A DNA stretch of 64,000 nucleotides from Corticimicrobacter sp040137905. GTDB taxonomy: Bacteria > Pseudomonadota > Gammaproteobacteria > Burkholderiales > Burkholderiaceae_B. The notes beneath the pieces are model-generated. The model did not search any database. It was not told where the DNA came from and was given only the letters and a program-made list of their open reading frames with translations. Below, in pieces: positions 43,064-51,488 of this stretch; position 1 is the first letter of the stretch, and every line of letters begins with the position of its first letter. The stretch covers positions 1-64,000 of the forward strand of contig NZ_JBEFDG010000044.1 in NCBI RefSeq assembly GCF_040137905.1. The letters are read 5' to 3'. The position numbers were made by a program, and so were the translations under genes.

Positions 43064-43948
43064 TCAACATAGTGCGCCATGTTGGTCCGATATGACCCGC
43101 TCCTGCGAGACAGACTGCGTCACTGCCCCAGCCAATCTCGGCAACACCCTGCAAGCAGCTGCAGTCGTCGCCACCCGGATCGTCTCCACCGGCACCTGCC
43201 GCAGCGCTGCCAGCGCTTGGGCAATGCCGGCCAGCTCGGCTGGCGTATTGCGCTGCAATCCAGCGGTCACAGCACCCGCCTGATCCCGCCCCAGCCAGGC
43301 TGGCGGGATATCCGGTGCATCGGTTTCCAGCACCAGGTGTGCCAGATCGATCTGGGCGGCATGACGGCGGATGCGCAAAGCCCGCTCAAAAGTCATCGCC
43401 CCGCCTATCCCCAGAGCACAGCCCTGTTCGATAAAGGCACGGGCCTGCTGCTCGCTGCCGTTGAAGGCATGGGCAATGCCGCCACGCAGCCCCGTCGTCT
43501 GCCGCAGGTACTTGAGCACACTGTCCTGGGAACGGCGTACATGCAACAGGACCGGCAGGCCGAACTCGGCGGCCATTTTCAATTGGGCTTTCAGGAAATG
43601 TTCCTGACGCGCGCGTGCCGCCCCAACAGCAATGTCCGCCACGAAAAAATCCAGCCCGATTTCGCCAATCGCCACGAAGCGGGGATCGTCCATGGCCTGC
43701 ATGATGGCCTGACGCAATACTATCAGGTCGGCATCTTCGCTGCGATGCACATATAGCGGGTGAATGCCCAGCGCATAGGCACCACCGGGCCACGCATGGG
43801 CCACATTGCGCACTGTCTCGAAATTGAAGCGGGCCACGGCAGGAATCACGATGCGATCAACACCTGCCTGCAGGCTCTGCTGGATCAGCACCGCACGGTC
43901 CGTATCGAACTCCGGTGCATCGAGGTGGCAGTGCGTATCTATCAGCAT
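43064..43948 (-). CDS. tatD: TatD-family metal-dependent deoxyribonuclease
   Basis: 294 residues, slightly longer than the usual 260-265 because of a C-terminal extension (about 265-294) with no family match. TIM-barrel hydrolase. Seen: DTHCHLDAPEF (His ligands), FVAIGEIGLDFF (Glu ligand), VLLHVRRSQDSVLKYLR, GIAHAFNGSEQQARAF and LVLETDAPDIPP (catalytic Asp). It is likely a 3'-5' exonuclease or YcfH-like paralogue. The order lolC-lolD-tatD-comEC is on one strand. Confidence 0.93.
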   Translation of the reverse strand: MLIDTHCHLDAPEFDTDRAVLIQQSLQAGVDRIVIPAVARFNFETVRNVAHAWPGGAYALGIHPLYVHRSEDADLIVLRQAIMQAMDDPRFVAIGEIGLDFFVADIAVGAARARQEHFLKAQLKMAAEFGLPVLLHVRRSQDSVLKYLRQTTGLRGGIAHAFNGSEQQARAFIEQGCALGIGGAMTFERALRIRRHAAQIDLAHLVLETDAPDIPPAWLGRDQAGAVTAGLQRNTPAELAGIAQALAALRQVPVETIRVATTAAACRVLPRLAGAVTQSVSQERVISDQHGALC

Positions 43949-44006
43949 CCGTACAGTCCAGTCATGGCGGGGCAGAGCGCCTGTGCAAGCGAATCCACCC
44001 CTTTGC

Positions 44007-44027
44007 CAGGTCTGTATTTCAGACCTG
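44007..44027 (-). terminator. Hairpin at the lolD stop codon
   Basis: CAGGTCTG pairs with CAGACCTG (8 bp, five-base loop) across the lolD TGA at 44021-44019. There is no U-run, so it may slow or stop read-through from lolCD into tatD only partly. Confidence 0.35.
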
Positions 44028-44753
44028 CTCTGCCTCGAGACGCCCCTCGCTCATGACCAGGCGACGACCGGCACGCGACGCCAGCTCCGGGTCGTGGGTC
44101 ACGATGATGAACGCCGTGCCCGATTCCCGGTTGAGGCGTTCCAGCAGATCGAACATGGCATGGGCCGTATGACGGTCCAGATTGCCGGTCGGCTCGTCGG
44201 CCAGCACACAGGCGGGTCGCGTCACCAGCGCCCGTGCCAGCGCCACACGCTGACGTTCCCCCCCCGACAACTGGCCCGGATAGTGTTCGGCACGCGCTGC
44301 CAGCCCGACCTGCTCCAGTACCGCCAGCGCCTGTGCCCGCGCCTCATGGCGCGGCATGCGGCGCACGATCAGCGGCATCGCAACGTTCTCGACGGCAGAG
44401 AATTCATTGAGCAGGTGATGGAACTGGTAGACGAAACCCAGGCTGCGGTTGCGCAAGGCGCTGCGCTGCGACTCGGACAGCCCCATGCCCGCCACCCCGG
44501 CAACCTCGACACGGCCACTGTCGGCCGCATCAAGCAACCCCAGGATATGCAGCAGCGTGCTCTTGCCGGACCCGGAGGCACCGATGATCGCAACCATTTC
44601 ACCGGCAGCGACACTGAGATTAACGTGATCCAGCACCTGGATGCGGACCGGCCCCTCATCGTAGGCCTTGCAGACATCGACGGCACGCAGGGCCACGGGT
44701 AACTGTCCGCCCGCCTGGCTGGACGCGGCAATGGAAACGGAACGATCAGTCAT
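44019..44753 (-). CDS. lolD: Lipoprotein-releasing ABC transporter ATP-binding protein
   Basis: 244 residues from the ATG at 44753, which overlaps the end of the permease gene by eight bases; the open frame upstream is not conserved. Seen: Walker A GASGSGKST (about 67-75), the LolD-specific GFVYQFHHLLNEFSAVENVAMPL, signature LSGGERQRVALARAL and Walker B CVLADEPTGNLD. It powers the release of outer-membrane lipoproteins to LolA. Confidence 0.96.
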   Translation of the reverse strand: MTDRSVSIAASSQAGGQLPVALRAVDVCKAYDEGPVRIQVLDHVNLSVAAGEMVAIIGASGSGKSTLLHILGLLDAADSGRVEVAGVAGMGLSESQRSALRNRSLGFVYQFHHLLNEFSAVENVAMPLIVRRMPRHEARAQALAVLEQVGLAARAEHYPGQLSGGERQRVALARALVTRPACVLADEPTGNLDRHTAHAMFDLLERLNRESGTAFIIVTHDPELASRAGRRLVMSEGRLEAEQV

Positions 44754-46026
44754 GGCGCAGCACGCTCGCAGGTTGCAGACGCGAGGCGCGCCAGCTCGGA
44801 TACAGGGTTGCCACGAAAGACAGCAGCAGAGACACGCCACCGATCATCAGGATATCGGGCGCTCTCGGATCGGACGGCAACTGATTGATGAAATAGATCT
44901 GCTGCGGAATGAAATGCACACCCAGCAGCCGCTCTATGGCAGGCACGATAACATCGACATTGAGAGCCACCAGCGTACCGCCGGCCACGCCCAGCACGGT
45001 ACCGACAATGCCGATCAGCGCCCCCTGCACCAGGAAGATGCGCGCCACCGATGCCGGGCTGGCACCCAGGGTACGCAGGATGGCAATATCCGAACGCTTG
45101 TCCTTGACCGTCATGACCAGCGAGGAAAGCAGATTGAAGGCAGCCACGGCCACAATCAGCGCCAGGATCAGGAACATCATGCGCTTTTCGGTCTGGACTG
45201 CTGCGAACCAGGCCCGGTTGTTCTGCGACCAGTCCAGCGCAAGCACGTCCGGCGGCAGGACAGCCGGCAGTTGCGCCGCCACGCGTGGTGCCTGCTGCAT
45301 GTCCGAGATGCGCAGCCGCGCCCCGGCCACCGCCCCCTGGCGAAACACCCGCGCCGCATCCTCAACCTGCACGAAGGCAAAGGTCGAGTCGTATTCGTAA
45401 TGTCCACTGGCGAACAGGCCCACCACGGTGAATTGACGCATGCGCGGCGTCATGCCGGCCGGACTGATGCTGCCTTCCGGTGCCATCAGCAGCAGCGTGT
45501 CGCCCACACCGACGCCGATGGAACCTGCCAGTTCTTGCCCCAGCACAATCCCGAAGCCACCCGGCTTGAGGTTGGACAACTGTCCCTGCACCATCTGGCC
45601 GGGCAGATCGGATACGCCGCCCTCATACTCTGCATCCACGCCGCGCACCTGCACGCCGCGCAGCGCCTGGCCCCGGGCCAGCATGGCCTGCGCAGCCACG
45701 AAGGGAGCCCCCTCCAGCACGGCAGGGTTGCGTTCGGCATCAGTCACCAACTCACGCCAGCGCGGCAGCGTCACGGCAGGACTGGCACCCGGCACGAACA
45801 GTTCGATATGGGGCAGCACCGACAGCATCCGGTCGCGCACTTCTTTCTGGAAGCCATTCATCACCGACAGCACCACGATCAGCGCCGCCACGCCCAGGCC
45901 GATGCCTGCCATGGAGCTGACCGCGATGAACGACACAAAACGGTCGCGGCCGGCTGAACCGCGCCGTTTGAAGCGGCGCAGCCAGGCCATGCCCGAGTAG
46001 CGCGCACCTATCCAGAATTCATACAT
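44746..46026 (-). CDS. lolC: Lipoprotein-releasing ABC transporter permease (LolC/LolE family)
   Basis: 426 residues from the ATG at 46026 (MYEFWIGARYSG, as in the family); the frame stays open upstream without similarity. Four membrane helices: about 29-50 (VSSMAGIGLGVAALIVVLSVMN) and three near the C-terminus (about 275-410), with a large periplasmic domain between. LALIVAVAAFNLLSSLVMTVKDKRSDIAILRTLGAS is the LolC/E hallmark. Only one permease gene is present beside lolD, so the complex may be a homodimer (LolF-like). Confidence 0.94.
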   Translation of the reverse strand: MYEFWIGARYSGMAWLRRFKRRGSAGRDRFVSFIAVSSMAGIGLGVAALIVVLSVMNGFQKEVRDRMLSVLPHIELFVPGASPAVTLPRWRELVTDAERNPAVLEGAPFVAAQAMLARGQALRGVQVRGVDAEYEGGVSDLPGQMVQGQLSNLKPGGFGIVLGQELAGSIGVGVGDTLLLMAPEGSISPAGMTPRMRQFTVVGLFASGHYEYDSTFAFVQVEDAARVFRQGAVAGARLRISDMQQAPRVAAQLPAVLPPDVLALDWSQNNRAWFAAVQTEKRMMFLILALIVAVAAFNLLSSLVMTVKDKRSDIAILRTLGASPASVARIFLVQGALIGIVGTVLGVAGGTLVALNVDVIVPAIERLLGVHFIPQQIYFINQLPSDPRAPDILMIGGVSLLLSFVATLYPSWRASRLQPASVLRHD

Positions 46027-46116
46027 CGTCGATTCCAACCGTGTCCATGAACGTGTTTGACAATTGGTAGCGGGTCTAGCCGCCTGATTGCCTGCATCAT
46101 AATCTACAATCCCCCC

Positions 46117-47091
46117 ATGCTGATCGTTCTGCCCGGCGCTTTGCCGTCCTCCCCTGTCTCCGCCTCCCTGGCTGCGCGACTGCCTTCCATCGCGCCCACG
46201 CTGGTTGCCTGGATGGCGCAATCGCGTCGCGAAATCCGGCCCTTCGATATCCGCCGCAATGGCTGCACGCCCTACGAGGGCTGGCTGCTCGAGCAGGCCG
46301 GCTATGCTGCGCAGCCTGGGCAGCCCCTGGGCGCAGCCCTCGGCCCCTGGCGTCTGTCGCAAGCCCTGTCAGCCCTGCCCGAGAACCCGCCCGCCGACCG
46401 TCCGGTTTGGCTGGTCGATCTGGTGCATCTGGCGCTGGGCAGCGAAGGTGCCTCCCTGCTGCCGCCCTCTGCCCTTGATCCCGGCCGCGAAGAAAGCGCT
46501 GCGTTGTTCGATGCCATCCACCCTCTGCTGGAGGGCGACGGTATCGAAGCACACATGCTGACACCGCAGACATGGCAGATCCAGGTGCCCAAGGCCTGGA
46601 ACTGCCAGCACCTGGGCACGCCCGACATGCTGGCAGGTCAGCGCATGGACATTCTGTGTCCCCCGCGCCAATTGCCTCAGCCCTGGCGACGCCTGCTCAA
46701 TGAAATCCAGATGACCTGGCACGAGCATCCCGTTAACCTGGCACGTGCCGAACGTGGCCAGACCGCACTCAACAGCCTGTGGCTGTATGGCGGCACCCGT
46801 TACCAGGCAGGCAATACGCCGCCCCAGTCCGTACCGACCCTGCTCGAGGATCTGCTGCCCGCCTATACCCAGGGCGACTGGAATACCTGGATCGGGCAGT
46901 TGGAACAACTCGACCACCGACTGGCCCCCTTGAGCCAGGAGCTGGATGCCGCACCCGGCCAGCCGCTGACCCTGATCCTGACCGGCAGTGACCGTATCGT
47001 CACCCTGAACCGCCCGGCCCGCCATGGCTGGCGCCGCTGGCTTCCCAAACCGAAACACGACTGGATTACCTGGTGGTCTCTCCCCGCTTGA
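46117..47091 (+). CDS. Conserved protein upstream of recJ, function unassigned
   Basis: 324 residues from the ATG at 46117 (MLIVLPGALP); an upstream in-frame start lacks support. Soluble, Pro/Leu/Trp-rich, no signal peptide. Relatives in Burkholderiales are sometimes labelled phosphoglycerate-mutase-like, mostly by resemblance to APGM-type proteins. Seen: WLVDLVHLALGSEGASLLPP in the middle and LNEIQMTWHEHPVNLARAERG, LNSLWLYGGTRY after it, the last two recurring in this family. I could not see catalytic residues with confidence. Its last 19 bases overlap recJ in another frame, suggesting translational coupling. Confidence 0.75.
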   Translation: MLIVLPGALPSSPVSASLAARLPSIAPTLVAWMAQSRREIRPFDIRRNGCTPYEGWLLEQAGYAAQPGQPLGAALGPWRLSQALSALPENPPADRPVWLVDLVHLALGSEGASLLPPSALDPGREESAALFDAIHPLLEGDGIEAHMLTPQTWQIQVPKAWNCQHLGTPDMLAGQRMDILCPPRQLPQPWRRLLNEIQMTWHEHPVNLARAERGQTALNSLWLYGGTRYQAGNTPPQSVPTLLEDLLPAYTQGDWNTWIGQLEQLDHRLAPLSQELDAAPGQPLTLILTGSDRIVTLNRPARHGWRRWLPKPKHDWITWWSLPA

Positions 47092-48782
47092 CGCTTCGCC
47101 CCGGCGATGACACTGCCTCCCGACAACTCGAAGCCGAAGGTATTCACCCCCTGCTGGCCCGCCTGTGGGCCGCGCGCGGCATCACCCGTGCGGAACAGGC
47201 GCGACTCGGCTGGGACCGGCTGCACCCACCCGCCCAACTGACCCACAACCAGCAGGCAGCCAGCCTGCTGGCCGACGCACTGGCGGCCGGCCAACGCATC
47301 CTGATCGTCGCCGACTACGACTGCGACGGAGCCACGGCCTGTGCAGTTGCCCTGCGGGCACTGCGCGCCATGGGTGGGCAGGTTGATTTTCTGGTACCAA
47401 ACCGTTTCGAAACCGGCTATGGGCTATCCCCTGCAGTCGTCGAACTGGCCTGCCGACACCATGCCGGCAAACCGGACCTGATCCTGACCGTAGACAACGG
47501 CATCGCCAGCATCGATGGCGTCGAGGCGGCGCGTGTGGCCGGTATCGAGGTCATCGTCAGCGACCACCACCTGCCTGGCGACACGCTGCCGGACGCACTG
47601 GCCATCGTCAATCCCAACCAGCCAGGCTGCGGCTTTCCGTCCAAGAATCTGGCAGGGGTCGGCGTCGCCTTCTACCTGATGCTGGCCTTGCGCGCAGAAT
47701 TGCGCCAGCGTGGTGTCTATCCCGCCAACGGCGGCCCACGGCTCGATGAACTGGCCGATCTGGTCGCGCTCGGTACCGTGGCCGATGTCGTCCGCCTCGA
47801 CGACAACAATCGCCTGCTCGTTTCACAGGGGCTGGCACGCATCCGCAAGGGCCGCATGCAACCCGGCGTGCGTGCGCTCTTTGCCGTGGCGGCGCGCGAT
47901 CCACGCAGCGCCAGCGCCTTCGATATGGGCTTTGCCGTAGGTCCGCGCCTCAACGCAGCGGGTCGTCTGGCCGACATGAGTCTGGGTATCACCTGTCTGA
48001 TCACCGACGACGACGCCCTGGCCGAAAAAATCGCCCATGAGCTCGATGCCATCAATCGCGAGCGACGCAGCATCGAAACCGTCATGCGCGACGAAGCCAT
48101 GCAGGCCATGGAAAATACCGAGGCCAGCCAGAGCGCCTGTGTCTGCGTCTTCAATCCCAACTGGCACCAGGGTGTGGTCGGGCTGGTCGCCGCCCGCCTG
48201 AAAGAACGCTTCTGGAAGCCTACGCTGGCCTTCGCGCCGGCCGACGACGACGAAATCAGGGGCTCGGGCCGCTCCATTCCCGATGTGCACCTGCGCGATG
48301 CCCTTGACCTCGTCTCCAAGCGCCATCCGCAGTTGATCCGCAAATTCGGCGGCCATGCCATGGCTGCCGGCCTGACACTGGGCCGCGAGGACCTGCCTTT
48401 TTTCCGCGATGCGTTCGACCAAGCCGTCCAGACCCTGACCGGTCGCAGCCAGTTCGATCCCCAGATCGAAACCGATGGCTCGCTCGAAAGTGCCTTTGCC
48501 AACGCAGATGTGGCATTGATGCTGCAGGCCCAGGTTTGGGGGGCAGGCTTCCCAGCCCCCTCCTTCCTAGATCGCTTCGTGGTACGCGATCAGCGATTGC
48601 TCAAGGGCAAGCACCTCAAGCTGTCGCTGGAACGAGACCATCAGCGCTTCGATGCCATCTGGTTCGGCCAGTCCGAACTGCTGCCCGAATACATCGAGGC
48701 TGCCTACCGGCTGGAACCCAATACCTGGCGAGGCGTCGTTTCGGCACAGTTGGTCATCGAGCACGCCCAGGCCGCGCACTGA
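47073..48782 (+). CDS. recJ: Single-stranded-DNA-specific 5'-3' exonuclease RecJ
   Basis: 569 residues, standard length. DHH-superfamily nuclease of recombination, base-excision and mismatch repair. Seen: motif I LIVADYDCDGATACAVAL (about 77-94), motif II LTVDNGIAS, motif III VIVSDHHLPGD (DHH about 163-165), motif IV DLVALGTVADVVRL, then RLNAAGRLADMSLGITCL. The DHHA1/OB part has GSGRSIPDVHLRDAL and FGGHAMAAGLTL. The GTG start overlaps the upstream gene by 19 bases. Confidence 0.97.
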   Translation: MVSPRLTLRPGDDTASRQLEAEGIHPLLARLWAARGITRAEQARLGWDRLHPPAQLTHNQQAASLLADALAAGQRILIVADYDCDGATACAVALRALRAMGGQVDFLVPNRFETGYGLSPAVVELACRHHAGKPDLILTVDNGIASIDGVEAARVAGIEVIVSDHHLPGDTLPDALAIVNPNQPGCGFPSKNLAGVGVAFYLMLALRAELRQRGVYPANGGPRLDELADLVALGTVADVVRLDDNNRLLVSQGLARIRKGRMQPGVRALFAVAARDPRSASAFDMGFAVGPRLNAAGRLADMSLGITCLITDDDALAEKIAHELDAINRERRSIETVMRDEAMQAMENTEASQSACVCVFNPNWHQGVVGLVAARLKERFWKPTLAFAPADDDEIRGSGRSIPDVHLRDALDLVSKRHPQLIRKFGGHAMAAGLTLGREDLPFFRDAFDQAVQTLTGRSQFDPQIETDGSLESAFANADVALMLQAQVWGAGFPAPSFLDRFVVRDQRLLKGKHLKLSLERDHQRFDAIWFGQSELLPEYIEAAYRLEPNTWRGVVSAQLVIEHAQAAH

Positions 48783-48907
48783 GCCGCTTGCTGCATTTTT
48801 TCTCGTTTTGCATCAACGTATTGCAGCGTGGCTGCAGGCCCACCTGTGCCCGTTACAATCCTGCCGGCCCTACATTTCAAAAAGTTGTCACACACAGGAG
48901 AAGAAGC

Positions 48908-49663
48908 ATGAAGTTCAAATTGATTGCCAGCGCCGTACTGGTGGCAGGCCTGTCTGCAGGCTGCATGGAGACCGCCAACATGGGCGGCCTGATGGACTCC
49001 GGCAGCAAGCTGATGCAGGCCTACAACCTGAGCGACCAGGAAGTCATCGACCTGTCCAACCAGGCATGCGCCCAGATGGACCAGGAAAACCGCGTCGCCG
49101 GCAAGAACTCCAAGTACAACCAGCGCCTGCAGCGCATCGTGCGCCCGCTCGCCAAGGACCTCAACGGCCAGACGCCTGAATTCAAGGTCTACCTGACCGA
49201 CGACGTCAACGCCTGGGCCATGGCCAATGGCTGCATCCGCGTATACACCGGCCTGATGGACAAGATGAACGACGACGAACTGCGTGGCGTGATCGGCCAC
49301 GAGATGGGTCACGTTGAACTGGGTCACAGCAAGCGTGCCATGCAGACGGCCTACACCCTGTCGGCCGCACGCGATGCCGTAGGTGCATCGGGCAGTGCCG
49401 CCGCCGTGGCGCTGAGCAGTTCGCAACTGGGTGATCTGACTGAAGCCCTGCTCAATGCACAGTTCTCGCAATCGCAGGAAACCGCTGCCGATGATTATTC
49501 GTTCGAACTGCTGACCGAACGCAAGCTCAACACTCAGGGACTGGTCACGGCCTTCCAGAAGCTGGCCGAACTGGGTGGCGGCGAAAGCAGCATCATGAGT
49601 TCGCACCCCGGCTCCAACGAGCGTGCCGCCCGCATGCAGGCGAAGATCGACGCCGCCAAGTAA
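48908..49663 (+). CDS. M48-family metallopeptidase lipoprotein (YcaL/LoiP-like)
   Basis: 251 residues from the ATG at 48908, with AGGAG eight bases upstream. The lipoprotein signal is LVAGLSAGCMETANMG (Cys about 19); the residue after Cys is Met, so outer-membrane sorting is likely. The M48 zinc site is GVIGHEMGHVELGH (HExxH about 137-141), with the third ligand in ETAADDYSFELL (Glu about 194) and a final SSHPGSNERAARM. Such proteases remove misfolded outer-membrane proteins (BepA, LoiP, YcaL). It stands alone between recJ and a convergent gene. Confidence 0.92.
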   Translation: MKFKLIASAVLVAGLSAGCMETANMGGLMDSGSKLMQAYNLSDQEVIDLSNQACAQMDQENRVAGKNSKYNQRLQRIVRPLAKDLNGQTPEFKVYLTDDVNAWAMANGCIRVYTGLMDKMNDDELRGVIGHEMGHVELGHSKRAMQTAYTLSAARDAVGASGSAAAVALSSSQLGDLTEALLNAQFSQSQETAADDYSFELLTERKLNTQGLVTAFQKLAELGGGESSIMSSHPGSNERAARMQAKIDAAK

Positions 49664-49672
49664 ACATCCCCC

Positions 49673-49705
49673 GGAGGCAGTCGGCAATCAGTTGCCGATG
49701 CCTCC
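49673..49705. terminator. Strong hairpin at the convergent ends of the M48 and nitronate-monooxygenase-like genes
   Basis: GGAGGCA-TCGGCAA (49673-49687, one bulged G) pairs with TTGCCGA-TGCCTCC (49692-49705) across the loop TCAG: 14 bp. It includes the last codons and the stop of the minus-strand gene and starts nine bases after the M48 stop. There is no U-run on either strand. Confidence 0.55.
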
Positions 49706-50656
49706 CTGCAGGCGTCCACGCGCCTGCGCATATTCTGCGGCCAGGCGCTCGACCAGGCTGGCAGCCGGCACCACGCCGTGTACTGCAGCAATCCCCTGAC
49801 CACTCCCCCAGATGTCTCGCCATGCCTTGGCAGCATGATCGCCACCGAAGTCCATGCTGGTCAGGTCGCCTGCCGGCAGATTGGCCGGATCCAATCCGGC
49901 CGCCACGACACTGGCCTTCAGATAGTTGCCCGCCACGCCCGTGAAAAAACTGCTGTAGACAATATCGTCCGACGAGCCGTCCACCACGGCCTGTTTGTAG
50001 GCCTCACTGGCACGCGCCTCATCGGTGGCGATGAAAGCCGAACCGATATAGGCAAAATCCGCCCCCATGGCCTGCGCAGCCAGTATGGCCCCACCGTTGG
50101 CAATCGCCCCCGACAGGGCCAGTGGCCCATCGAACCACTGCCGGATCTCCTGGACCAGCGCAAAGGGGCTCTTCACCCCGGCATGGCCCCCGGCACCGGC
50201 TGCCACGGCAATCAGCCCATCAGCTCCTTTTTCGATGGCTTTGCGGGCATGGATATTGTTGATCACATCGTGCAGCACGTGTCCCCCGTAGGCATGCACG
50301 GCCTGATTGACCTCGGGCCGCGCGCCCAGGGAAGTGATCACCAGCGGCACACGATATTTTTCGAGCAATGCCATGTCCTGCTCCAGGCGGGCATTGCTTG
50401 GATGCACGATCTGGTTGATGGCGAATGCAGCTGCCGGGCGCTCGGGATGCCGTGCATCATGCGCAGCCAAACCTTCGCAGATTTCGGCCAGCCATTCGTC
50501 GAGCTGCGAAGCCGGACGGGCATTGAGTGCCGGCATGCTGCCGACGATGCCGGCCTTGCACTGCGCCAGCACCAGTTGTGGCGTGCTGACGATGAACATG
50601 GGGGCAGCAATGACAGGGATACGCAACGCAGACAACGTACTGGGCAGCCTGGACAT
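49688..50656 (-). CDS. NAD(P)H-dependent flavin oxidoreductase / nitronate monooxygenase family
   Basis: 322 residues, an FMN TIM-barrel enzyme (2-nitropropane dioxygenase family). Seen: IPVIAAPMFIVSTPQLVLAQCKAGIVGSMPALNAR at the N-terminus, the FMN loop VAAGAGGHAGVKSPFALV (about 150-167), LSGAIANGGAILAAQAMGADFAYIGSAFIAT (about 188-218), and YKQAVVDGSSDDIVYS. Substrate (nitronates, enoyl-type or quinones) cannot be told from sequence. AAGGAG lies seven bases before the ATG, and TATAGT at about 50689-50694 is a possible -10. Confidence 0.9.
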   Translation of the reverse strand: MSRLPSTLSALRIPVIAAPMFIVSTPQLVLAQCKAGIVGSMPALNARPASQLDEWLAEICEGLAAHDARHPERPAAAFAINQIVHPSNARLEQDMALLEKYRVPLVITSLGARPEVNQAVHAYGGHVLHDVINNIHARKAIEKGADGLIAVAAGAGGHAGVKSPFALVQEIRQWFDGPLALSGAIANGGAILAAQAMGADFAYIGSAFIATDEARASEAYKQAVVDGSSDDIVYSSFFTGVAGNYLKASVVAAGLDPANLPAGDLTSMDFGGDHAAKAWRDIWGSGQGIAAVHGVVPAASLVERLAAEYAQARGRLQGGIGN

Positions 50657-50699
50657 GACATGTCTCCTTATCGGTTTGTTGTCTGCCTACTATAACCGT

Positions 50700-50860
50700 G
50701 TCTCGTCATGCACAAAACATGCTAAGATAAAAAGCTATTTGATTTTCAAATCAAGCAGCTAAGAACACGAAAGCAACAAAAAATCAAATCAAAAAAAACC
50801 GGTCGCCCTTTCTGGGTCGATACTGCCTTCATACAGCGCAGCTTTTCATCGGACCGGCCT
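50700..50860 (+). promoter_or_regulatory. AT-rich region upstream of tRNA-Arg
   Basis: Contains the dyad ATTTGA-TTT-TCAAAT at about 50737-50751 and repeated AAATCAA motifs further on, in a very A-rich run. It probably holds the tRNA promoter (upstream AT-rich activation), but I could not identify a convincing -35/-10 pair. Confidence 0.3.
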
Positions 50861-50862
50861 TT

Positions 50863-50937
50863 CTCGCCGTAGTTAAATGGATATAACTTCCCCCTCCTAA
50901 GGGGAGATTACAGGTTCGATTCCTGTCGGCGAGGCCA
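50863..50937 (+). tRNA. tRNA-Arg (anticodon CCU)
   Basis: The cloverleaf is complete. Acceptor CTCGCCG (50863-50869) pairs with CGGCGAG (50927-50933), discriminator G, encoded CCA (50935-50937). The D-arm is GTTAAATGGATATAAC. The anticodon stem TCCCC/GGGGA closes the loop CTCCTAA, with anticodon CCT at 50896-50898. The T-arm ACAGG-TTCGATT-CCTGT is perfect. The D-arm and loops are close to E. coli tRNA-Arg(CCU), which reads AGG codons. It is transcribed divergently from the NMO-like gene and converges with ybaK. Confidence 0.97.
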
Positions 50938-50988
50938 TGAACAGCCTCCTCACTACGTCTGCGACTGCCCGGGGCACTACAAGACGGC

Positions 50989-51480
50989 TCAGTCGACCAG
51001 CGCCACCTGAACGGGACGGGCGTCCAGCAATCGACCCAGCACAGCAGGGTCCAGCCCCAGAAGATAACCCCGGCGACCACCATTGATATAGATGCCGGGC
51101 AAATCCAGGATCGTGGACTCCACCCAGACCGGCATGCGCTTGCGGGTTGCAAACGGCGACGTCCCCCCCACCTGGTAACCAGAATGCCGCTGTGCAGTCT
51201 CAGGGGCACAGGGTTCGATGCGCTTGACGCCCACCTGCCTTGCCAGGTTGCGCGTGGACACTTCGCAATCACCATGCATCAGGATGATCAGTGGCTGCTT
51301 GCGCTCGTCTTCCATCACCAGCGTCTTGACGACGCTATGCGGGTCCAGGCCCAGTTGGCGCGACGCTTCGGAGGTCCCGCCATGATCGACATATTCGTAG
51401 ACATATTCCTCGAAAGCCACCTTCTGCTGCTTCAACAGACGTGTGGCAGGTGTTTCGGAGACATGTGCGGACTTGCTCAT
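50989..51480 (-). CDS. ybaK: Cys-tRNA(Pro)/Cys-tRNA(Cys) deacylase YbaK
   Basis: 163 residues from the ATG at 51480 (AGAGG 12 bases before); a TTG at 51492 abuts the ribosome-binding site. It removes wrongly attached cysteine from tRNA(Pro). Seen: the YbaK/EbsC fold with HGGTSEASRQLGLDPHSVVKTLVME (about 35-60), the conserved basic KTL, and the substrate pocket HSGYQVGGTSPFATRKRMPVWVE (about 101-123). It starts eight bases after xerD, so the two are probably one transcript. Confidence 0.94.
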   Translation of the reverse strand: MSKSAHVSETPATRLLKQQKVAFEEYVYEYVDHGGTSEASRQLGLDPHSVVKTLVMEDERKQPLIILMHGDCEVSTRNLARQVGVKRIEPCAPETAQRHSGYQVGGTSPFATRKRMPVWVESTILDLPGIYINGGRRGYLLGLDPAVLGRLLDARPVQVALVD

Positions 51481-51488
51481 TGGAGAAT

